A stretch of DNA of 11,138 bases. Source: Zymomonas sp. (GTDB lineage: Bacteria; Pseudomonadota; Alphaproteobacteria; Sphingomonadales; Sphingomonadaceae). Position numbers and translations under genes: made by a program. The DNA is taken from the NCBI RefSeq assembly GCF_020216885.1, contig NZ_JAIWON010000128.1, forward strand, positions 1 through 11,138, given 5' to 3'. This document shows positions 6,222 through 11,138 of the stretch, piece after piece. Under the pieces are notes generated by a model. That model was not told the DNA's origin. It searched no databases and was given only the letters and a program-made list of their open reading frames with translations. Within the stretch, counting starts at the first letter, position 1; every line of letters starts with the position of its first letter.

Positions 6222-7253
6222 TTATTGTTTTGGTAAAAGAAGGCTGGAATCTCCGTAGGAATAGAAACGGTAGCCAGTATCAATCGCATGTTGATAGGCA
6301 GCCAGCATTTTTTCTCGCCCCATTAAAGCCGAGACCAGCATAAATAAGGTCGATTTCGGCAAGTGGAAATTAGTCATTAGGCCGTCAATAACCCGAAAAC
6401 GGTAGCCTGGAGTGATGAAAATATCGGTTTCATCGGAAAAAGGATGAACCAGACCCATTTCATCGGCAGCACTTTCGATCAGGCGAAGGCTGGTTGTCCC
6501 TGTGGCGATAACACGACCACCTTGTTTTTTGGTTTCGTTGATAGCGTTCGCTGTTTCAGCCGAGATTTGTCCCCATTCGCTGTGCATGACATGGTCATCG
6601 CTGTCGTCGACCTTCATAGGTAAAAAGGTACCAGCGCCGACATGGAGCGTTACTTTTGTATGTTTGATGCCTTTTTCTTCTAATCGCTGCAAGAGCTCTT
6701 CTGTAAAATGAAGGGATGCGGTGGGTGCCGCGACAGCGCCTTCTTTTTCGGCGAAAATAGTTTGGTAATCTTGCCTGTCTTGTTGGTCAGCCGGTCGTTT
6801 GTGGGCGATATAAGGGGGAAGGGGCATATTGCCTGCTCGTTCCAAAAGTATTTCAACTGGCTCGTTCCCCAAAAATTCAAAAAGAACCGAGCCATCATCA
6901 TTACGTTTGACCACCCGAGCAGAGACATCTTTGCCAAAATCGACGACATCATCGCTTTTCAGTCTTTTGGCATTACGGACAAAAGCCTGCCATTGGCGAA
7001 GGCCTTCGCGTTTAATCATATTGGCGCTGATACGTGCCTGATTTTTTTTACCTTCAAGATAGGCTGGAATAACACGGGTATCGTTGAAGATTAACAGATC
7101 GCCTTCTTGTAAAAGATCCGGTAAATCCGCGACATGGTAGTCATCCATCCCTTGGGATGTAACCTGCAATAAACGAGCGGATTCCCGTGGAACAGCGGGT
7201 CTTAACGCAATAGATTCAGTTGGCAGTTCAAAGTCGAAAAGATCAACCCGCAT
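6222..7253 (-). CDS. queA: S-adenosylmethionine:tRNA ribosyltransferase-isomerase
   Basis: Transfers and isomerises the ribosyl part of S-adenosylmethionine onto 7-aminomethyl-7-deazaguanine in tRNA, giving epoxyqueuosine in the queuosine pathway. The 343-residue protein is full length for the family. It starts with MRVDLFDFELP and carries NDTRVIPA (58-65), GNMPLPPYI (141-149), a TIFAEKEGAVAAPTASLHF segment (165-183), LHVGAGTF (203-210), ATGTTSLRLIES (250-261) and NFHLPKSTL (295-303), all conserved in QueA. It follows the cyclophilin gene by 36 nt with AGGAA about 10 nt before the ATG, so the two are probably cotranscribed. The usual partner tgt is not in the window. Confidence 0.95.
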   Translation of the reverse strand: MRVDLFDFELPTESIALRPAVPRESARLLQVTSQGMDDYHVADLPDLLQEGDLLIFNDTRVIPAYLEGKKNQARISANMIKREGLRQWQAFVRNAKRLKSDDVVDFGKDVSARVVKRNDDGSVLFEFLGNEPVEILLERAGNMPLPPYIAHKRPADQQDRQDYQTIFAEKEGAVAAPTASLHFTEELLQRLEEKGIKHTKVTLHVGAGTFLPMKVDDSDDHVMHSEWGQISAETANAINETKKQGGRVIATGTTSLRLIESAADEMGLVHPFSDETDIFITPGYRFRVIDGLMTNFHLPKSTLFMLVSALMGREKMLAAYQHAIDTGYRFYSYGDSSLLLPKQ

Positions 7254-7289
7254 AGAAAGACGTTCCTGTTTTAAACAGTGATATTATAA

Positions 7290-8123
7290 TTAGTGCGATT
7301 GGCCGGAGGCCGCCGGAGCTTCTGCATTGGCCGAAGCCGCGCGTGATTTGGCAAGAAGGCTGCGCATAGCATTACGCCGAACTTCTTCTTCCTGCTTTTG
7401 TTGTTCGGCAAGGTTGATGGCTTCCTGTTTTTCAACGGCCGCCTTGACTTCTTCAGTCGTCGGCGGATGGATTTTATCAGAACCAATAGAAGCGCGGACA
7501 ATAATCGACGGATGGGCAGGGGGTTCACCTTTTTCTACCGCATCGACATATTCCATGCCGGACACCACGCGACCGATAGGTGTATATTCGCCATCAAGAG
7601 AGAAAGTCGGTTGATAAACAATAAAGAATTGGCTGTTGGCGCTGTCTTTTTCCTGCGCTCTTGCCATAGAGACTTCCCCGCGAACATGGGGCATATCGTT
7701 AAATTCGGCCGGAAGATTGGGAAGCGAAGAACCGCCGCTACCGTCTCCTTTGGGATCGCCAGTTTGCGCCATAAAGCCTTCGATGACGCGATGAAATCTG
7801 AGGCCGTTATAAAAACCTTCCCGAACGAGCAATTTAATCCGCTCAACACTTTTCGGTGCTTTGTCTGGGCGAAGCTGGATAACAACGCGGCCACCAGTTG
7901 AAAGATCAAGGTTAAGCGTATTTTCGGGTGTCATATCTGGGATGGGCGGCAAATCGGGAAGGGCTTGCCGTTGCGTTTTTTGAACGACTTTTCTGATTTC
8001 TTGCGGGGTTGCGGTCAGCTCTGGTTCTTTTTCTTTCCCGTGTTTTTGAGCAAGAAGGGGCGCGGCTAAGAAAAAAAACACAAAAAGGGCGCTAGTGCTT
8101 TTTAAAATACCCTTACAGCGCAT
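7290..8123 (-). CDS. Exported cyclophilin-type peptidyl-prolyl isomerase
   Basis: Catalyses cis-trans isomerisation of peptide bonds before proline and should act in the periplasm. The ATG at 8123 is preferred over an upstream in-frame ATG at 8291. It has AGAAGGAT ending 9 nt before it and begins a clear signal peptide: basic MRCKGILK, a Phe/Leu-rich core (about 12-20) and a likely cut near APLLA-Q (about 25). The cyclophilin domain spans about 68-215, with FHRVIEGFMAQTGD (110-123; its Arg matches catalytic Arg55 of human CypA) and SQFFIVY (164-170). The Trp of the cyclosporin pocket is absent, as in many bacterial forms. Residues about 222-255 are rich in Glu, Lys and Gln and probably helical, followed by an Ala-rich tail. 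This tail, and the Pro-rich linker at 56-62, exceed a minimal PpiA/PpiB domain. Length is 277 residues. Confidence 0.9.
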   Translation of the reverse strand: MRCKGILKSTSALFVFFFLAAPLLAQKHGKEKEPELTATPQEIRKVVQKTQRQALPDLPPIPDMTPENTLNLDLSTGGRVVIQLRPDKAPKSVERIKLLVREGFYNGLRFHRVIEGFMAQTGDPKGDGSGGSSLPNLPAEFNDMPHVRGEVSMARAQEKDSANSQFFIVYQPTFSLDGEYTPIGRVVSGMEYVDAVEKGEPPAHPSIIVRASIGSDKIHPPTTEEVKAAVEKQEAINLAEQQKQEEEVRRNAMRSLLAKSRAASANAEAPAASGQSH

Positions 8124-8132
8124 AGTATAAAC

Positions 8133-8140
8133 ATCCTTCT
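8133..8140 (-). promoter_or_regulatory. Ribosome binding site fixing the cyclophilin start
   Basis: AGAAGGAT on the leftward strand ends 9 nt before the ATG at 8123. Together with the signal peptide that follows, it decides against the 56-residue longer reading that starts at 8291. Confidence 0.7.
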
Positions 8141-8189
8141 TGACGGTATGTTGATGATTTAAGCAATCATCACCCGAGTTATAGACATA

Positions 8190-8220
8190 TCGGACAGGCT
8201 TTTCAAAAGCCTTGTCCCGA
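8190..8220. repeat. Long imperfect hairpin in the leader of the cyclophilin gene
   Basis: TCGGACA plus GGCTTTT pair with AAAAGCC plus TGTCCCGA around a single central C, with two bulged bases, about 14 pairs in all. It lies in the 235-nt gap between coaD and the cyclophilin gene, about 67 nt before the latter's start. No U-tract follows on either strand. It may be a weak coaD terminator, an operator or an RNA leader element. Confidence 0.5.
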
Positions 8221-8358
8221 TTATCCGGAAAGAAAAAACAGTTACAGGATAGCTTGGCCTTCGGAATAAAGAATGTCGCCTTATGCCCCATAAAATATGA
8301 AGGTTATATGGATGAAAACCTTACCTTCTGGCCTAAAAGCATTCTGATCCCGAAGATT

Positions 8359-8895
8359 TTAATCTTGGAAAGATTTTTTTCTTGTAACGGCTTCTTGTAA
8401 TTTTTGTGCGACATGAGGCGGCACAAAAGGCGTGATATTGCCATTATAAAAAGCGATTTCCTTGACCAAACGGGAAGCGACAGGTTGCAAGACACTGTCT
8501 GCCATCAAAAAGATAGTTTCAATTTTATTATTTATTTGCTGGTTCATGCCAGCCATTTGATATTCATATTCAAAATCGGCAACCGCACGCAAACCCCTTA
8601 GAATAACCGAGGCGCCTTGGCTTTCGACGCAATCCATCAGCAAAGAATTATAGATAATAACTTCGATACGGCTTTTTGTTGGGTTTTCAAGGCGGCTTAT
8701 TTCATGACGGATCATGGATGCGCGCTCTTCTGATGAGAAAAGCGGCGATTTTCCCGGATTCTCGGCAACCGCAATGATAAGATGATCAAAAATGCGGGCG
8801 CCGCGCCGGATAATATCAAGATGACCTAGCGTGACAGGGTCAAAAGTACCGGGATAAAGCGCAATGGGCTGCTTTTTCGGAGAGAGAGCGTCCAT
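8359..8895 (-). CDS. coaD: Phosphopantetheine adenylyltransferase
   Basis: Joins 4'-phosphopantetheine and ATP to make dephospho-CoA, the fourth step of coenzyme A synthesis from pantothenate, in the cytoplasm. The nucleotidyltransferase signature is present: YPGTFDPVTLGH (14-25) with the TxGH motif at 22-25. Further family motifs are LRGLRAVADFEYE and QMAGMN in the middle and SRLVKEIA near the C-terminal third, where relatives read SSRLVKE. At 178 residues it is slightly longer than the E. coli enzyme because of a short N-terminal and a Lys-rich C-terminal addition. AAGGGA lies 11 nt before the ATG. The gap from ispA is 81 nt and contains a long hairpin, so coaD may be partly uncoupled from ispA. 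Confidence 0.95.
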   Translation of the reverse strand: MDALSPKKQPIALYPGTFDPVTLGHLDIIRRGARIFDHLIIAVAENPGKSPLFSSEERASMIRHEISRLENPTKSRIEVIIYNSLLMDCVESQGASVILRGLRAVADFEYEYQMAGMNQQINNKIETIFLMADSVLQPVASRLVKEIAFYNGNITPFVPPHVAQKLQEAVTRKKSFQD

Positions 8896-8920
8896 ATCAC
8901 AATATTTCCCTTCACACTCC

Positions 8921-8955
8921 TGACAGCAAAAAATTTTTAGAATTTTTTGCTGTCA
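8921..8955. repeat. Perfect 15-bp hairpin between ispA and coaD
   Basis: TGACAGCAAAAAATT (8921-8935) and its exact complement (8941-8955) flank a 5-nt loop. A and T runs form the inner stem and GACAGC/GCTGTC the outer. It lies 21 nt beyond the ispA stop and 25 nt before the coaD start in the direction of transcription. It may attenuate or process the message, or end ispA transcripts, but no downstream U-tract is present on the leftward strand. Confidence 0.55.
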
Positions 8956-8976
8956 AAAGAGGCTAATATGTAAAAT

Positions 8977-9873
8977 TTAGTGATCGCGTGCTACGATATA
9001 ACGGGCAATATCGCGCAAATAATCGGCTTCCGATCCGAAAACAGACAGATGGGCAATCGCCTGATCGACCAATGCTTTTGCCTGTGAACGGGCTTTTTCG
9101 AGACCTAACAGAGAAAGGAAGGTTGCTTTACCAGCAGCTGCATCTTTGCCGACGGCCTTACCCGCAATAGCTTCATCACCTTCTGCATCGATCAGATCAT
9201 CGGCAATCTGGAAAGCAAGACCGATATCACGGGCATAGGCCTTCAGACGATCACGGATATCTTTATTCTGGCGACCCATAATGGCACCGGCTTCCAAACA
9301 GAAACCGAATAAGGCACCTGTTTTTAGCTGTTGCAAGCGGGTAATCGTCGGAAGATCAAAGGGAACGGTTGAGGTTTCTGCGGCCAGATCAATAGCCTGT
9401 CCGCCGACCATGCCGTCTTTACCAGAAGCGATGGCCAAAGCCTGAATTAATTCCAAGCGGACATGTGGGTCGGTATGGATTCTTTCTTCTGAAAGAATTT
9501 CAAAAGCCAAAGCCTGAAGTGCATCGCCGGAAAGAACCGCAGAAGCATCATCAAAGGCTTTATGAACAGTAGGTTTACCCCGCCGCAAATCATCATTATC
9601 CATGCAGGGCATGTCATCATGAATCAAAGAATAGACATGGATACATTCGATAGCCATGCCGACCCGTAAAGCGGCTTCGCGATCGACGTTAAATAAAGCG
9701 CAGGTGGCGGCGACCAAAAGAGGGCGCAATCTTTTTCCGCCACCGATCGCGGCATAGCGCATGGCTTCTACCAAGCGGCGACGAGGGTCTTCTGGAAGCG
9801 GTAATTGTTCAGCAAAAAGCCGGTCAATATCCTGTGCGACCTGTTCCATCATGGTCTTAAGATTAACTGCCAT
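8977..9873 (-). CDS. ispA: Farnesyl diphosphate synthase-type polyprenyl synthetase
   Basis: Condenses isopentenyl diphosphate with allylic diphosphates to C15 (possibly C20) prenyl diphosphate, feeding undecaprenyl carriers, quinones and, in this lineage, hopanoids or carotenoids. The 298-residue protein has GGGKRLRP (44-51), the first Asp-rich motif DDMPCMDND (86-94) with the two-residue insertion of bacterial type II enzymes, LKTGALF (183-189), and the second Asp-rich motif DDLID (225-229) after FQIA. Segment YSLIHDD (81-87) matches E. coli IspA, which favours a C15 product, but chain length is not certain. The ATG at 9873 lies 9 nt after the xseB stop, and GGAG in the last xseB codons serves as its ribosome binding site, so the two genes are translationally close. 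The xseB-ispA order is common in proteobacteria; dxs, which often follows, is not here. Confidence 0.93.
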   Translation of the reverse strand: MAVNLKTMMEQVAQDIDRLFAEQLPLPEDPRRRLVEAMRYAAIGGGKRLRPLLVAATCALFNVDREAALRVGMAIECIHVYSLIHDDMPCMDNDDLRRGKPTVHKAFDDASAVLSGDALQALAFEILSEERIHTDPHVRLELIQALAIASGKDGMVGGQAIDLAAETSTVPFDLPTITRLQQLKTGALFGFCLEAGAIMGRQNKDIRDRLKAYARDIGLAFQIADDLIDAEGDEAIAGKAVGKDAAAGKATFLSLLGLEKARSQAKALVDQAIAHLSVFGSEADYLRDIARYIVARDH

Positions 9874-9882
9874 ATCTATTAT

Positions 9883-10128
9883 TTACTCCGCATCGAAAGG
9901 ACTAGTTCCTGTTGCCCTTCCGTCCTGATCGAGACTGATCTGTTCGATTTTTTTCTGTGCCGCTTTCAGCCTTGCTTCGCATTGTTTTTTCAATGCATCG
10001 CCTTGACTATACATTTGGATAGAATCTTCGAGTGTTGTATCCCCGCTTTCAAGACGGCGAACAATCTCTTCAAGCTTTTTCAAGGCTTCTTCGAAGCTCA
10101 ATTCCGATATGTTTTTTTCTTGGCTCAT
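9883..10128 (-). CDS. xseB: Exodeoxyribonuclease VII small subunit
   Basis: Small subunit of exonuclease VII, which degrades single-stranded DNA in repair; several copies bind each XseA large subunit. At 81 residues it has the normal size. The core reads [20 protein letters not shown] (residues 11-30), then TLEDSI, and continues as a charged helix through [15 protein letters not shown]. These form the two-helix coiled coil of the family. No strong Shine-Dalgarno precedes the ATG. It overlaps functionally with ispA through the shared GGAG region and lies 76 nt after trcR. xseA is not in the window. Confidence 0.93.
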
Positions 10129-10159
10129 TGGCGTATGATCAGACAGTGTTTCCGGTGGG

Positions 10160-10179
10160 AAAAGACGGCTTTTACCGCC
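10160..10179 (-). terminator. Weak terminator-like hairpin after trcR
   Basis: On the leftward strand GGCGG pairs with CCGTC (5 pairs, one G-U) around a 6-nt loop, and UUUU follows. It lies in the 76-nt gap between trcR and xseB. It is short and may only reduce read-through. Confidence 0.3.
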
Positions 10180-10204
10180 TTAATCCCGAAAACTTGCCTT
10201 TCCC

Positions 10205-10891
10205 TTATTGCTTCTTGGTGAAAGGATCAACAAAGCCTTTATATTGGCTTTCGCCTTCGCTAGCATGAATTTCTTCGGCCGTCCGTTCCTGATTTTCGCG
10301 TTTGCGATGCAGATAACGGATCATGGCTTCGCGTTCACCGGCCAAGGTTGCGTCAAAAGGAGAGGTTTCCTCTTCTTTATCCTTTTCGACTTTGGCAATG
10401 ATCGCGTTTAATTCACGCTGGGTCGTTAGCCCCAAGGTAACCGGATCTTTCGGGACGATATTGATCATATTGTAATGCGTGCGATTACGAATTTTAGCAA
10501 TCGTTTCGCGGGTCGTTCCGATCAATTTTGAAATCTGCCCGTCTGTAACCTTGGGATGGTTAGCAATGATCCATGCAATACCATCAGGTTTATTCTGACG
10601 CCGTGAAATCGGTGTGTATCGAGGCCCTTTCGGACGACGATTCTGTTCAGGGGGAAGTGCAATAAGCAGACGGTAATTCGGGTCTTTCTGACCTTTTTCA
10701 ATTTCTTCTAACGTCAGCTCACCTGCACGAACCGGATCACGACCCGCTAATTTCGTAGCCGCGGTGTCATCGGCAATGGCCTGAACTTCAAGAATATGAA
10801 GACCGCAAAAATTGGCAATCTGTTCAAAAGTAAGTGAGGTATTATCGACAAGCCATGAGGCTGTCGCATGAGGCATAAGCGGCTGGGCCAC
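10205..10891 (-). CDS. trcR: Cell cycle transcriptional regulator TrcR (DUF1013)
   Basis: A 228-residue protein of the DUF1013 family, restricted largely to Alphaproteobacteria and named TrcR for a cell-cycle transcription role in Caulobacter. Recognised from its start (PLMPHATASWLVDNTSLTF), an EQIANFCGLHILEVQAIAD helix-turn-helix-like segment (about 23-41), the LAGRDPVRAGELT stretch (48-60), a second helix-turn-helix-like region about 108-140 including DGQISKLIGTTRETI, and a charged C-terminal third. The start is GTG at 10891, supported by AGGAG 9 nt upstream and by the conserved N-terminus; the ATG five codons later would lose that fit. It is the first gene of the leftward block in this window and is preceded by two tandem hairpins. 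The precise target genes cannot be inferred. Confidence 0.88.
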   Translation of the reverse strand: MAQPLMPHATASWLVDNTSLTFEQIANFCGLHILEVQAIADDTAATKLAGRDPVRAGELTLEEIEKGQKDPNYRLLIALPPEQNRRPKGPRYTPISRRQNKPDGIAWIIANHPKVTDGQISKLIGTTRETIAKIRNRTHYNMINIVPKDPVTLGLTTQRELNAIIAKVEKDKEEETSPFDATLAGEREAMIRYLHRKRENQERTAEEIHASEGESQYKGFVDPFTKKQ

Positions 10892-10900
10892 AGCAAAATT

Positions 10901-10905
10901 CTCCT
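10901..10905 (-). promoter_or_regulatory. Ribosome binding site supporting the GTG start of trcR
   Basis: AGGAG on the leftward strand is 9 nt before the GTG at 10891, the best Shine-Dalgarno in the window. Confidence 0.7.
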
Positions 10906-10946
10906 GAATATTGCACCCCGTTACGGCGAGGCCTGCATAAGAAAAT

Positions 10947-10968
10947 GGCCACCCGTGGAAGGATGGCC
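10947..10968 (-). repeat. Hairpin proximal to trcR in its leader
   Basis: On the leftward strand GGCCATCC pairs with GGGTGGCC (8 pairs, one U-G) around a 6-nt loop and is followed by AUUUUC, so it could act as an attenuator or weak terminator 55 nt before the trcR start. On the other strand a T-run occurs only 6 nt after the stem (10975-10982), so a rightward terminator reading is weaker. Confidence 0.45.
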
Positions 10969-10984
10969 TTGCGTATTTTTTTAT

Positions 10985-11008
10985 CCTTACCCTGTCATAG
11001 GGGTAAGG
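10985..11008 (-). repeat. Hairpin distal to trcR in its leader
   Basis: CCTTACCC (10985-10992) and GGGTAAGG (11001-11008) form a perfect 8-bp stem with an 8-nt loop. On the leftward strand it is followed by AUAAAAAAA and then by the trcR-proximal hairpin, so the two are in tandem in any transcript from further upstream. Confidence 0.45.
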
Positions 11009-11034
11009 GCAAGGTAGATATCAACAGCCTATCG

Positions 11035-11040
11035 ATTATA
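11035..11040 (-). promoter_or_regulatory. Possible -10 element for trcR
   Basis: TATAAT on the leftward strand lies about 145 nt before the trcR start, upstream of both leader hairpins. No good -35 hexamer is found at 16-18 nt, so the call rests on the -10 alone. The remaining sequence to 11138 is AT-rich with no gene visible. Confidence 0.3.
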
Positions 11041-11138
11041 GAGTGTTTTTTCTATTCCCGTTGTTATAACTATACTATTATTTTAAATGATATTTTTTAG
11101 AAGGTGGAAAATAAATTTTAATTTTTAAGAAATAAAAT

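Noticed and set aside
6708..7094. Rightward ORF of 128 codons inside queA
   Set aside because: It is antisense to full-length queA and carries no recognised motif.
8124..8291. 56-residue N-terminal extension of the cyclophilin
   Set aside because: It lacks a good ribosome binding site and would bury the clear signal peptide starting at 8123, which has its own AGAAGGAT.

Overview
The window looks like chromosomal DNA of an alphaproteobacterium of the Sphingomonadales, most likely Zymomonas mobilis or a close relative. The basis is the gene set: a TrcR/DUF1013 cell-cycle regulator (a family typical of Alphaproteobacteria) next to xseB and ispA, together with moderate-GC coding sequence and very AT-rich spacers. 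This is recognition from memory, not a database match.

Left part (1-3639): the 3' end of an OprB-type carbohydrate porin gene, whose start lies before the window, runs rightward and ends in a strong hairpin. After a hairpin-rich spacer comes a leftward gene for a multi-spanning GT22 (Alg9/PIG-B-like) glycosyltransferase. It has no recognisable pathway partners in view.

Middle (3640-5580): about 780 bp of very AT-rich DNA with no convincing protein gene. It holds the most interesting signal here: an extended -10 promoter (TTGTCA, 16 nt, TATAAT preceded by TGC) followed about 65 nt later by a hairpin and U-tract. Together these predict an independent small RNA of about 85-90 nt or an attenuated leader. 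Several inverted repeats follow. Next is a rightward gene for a short sigma-54-dependent activator with an intact AAA+ domain and a FleQ-like Fis helix-turn-helix but no N-terminal sensor domain. It ends in a perfect palindrome that also sits just after the end of the converging pdxH gene.

Right part (5581-10891): seven housekeeping genes, all leftward, in transcription order trcR, xseB, ispA, coaD, a signal-peptide cyclophilin, queA, pdxH. They cover cell-cycle transcription control, DNA repair, isoprenoid chain synthesis, coenzyme A synthesis, periplasmic protein folding, queuosine tRNA modification and vitamin B6 salvage. xseB and ispA are tightly coupled. The other gaps range from 36 to 235 nt, and several carry hairpins, so the block probably contains more than one transcription unit. 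The last 247 bp are the trcR leader, with two tandem hairpins, followed by AT-rich upstream DNA.

No tRNA, rRNA, CRISPR array, insertion sequence or integrase was seen.
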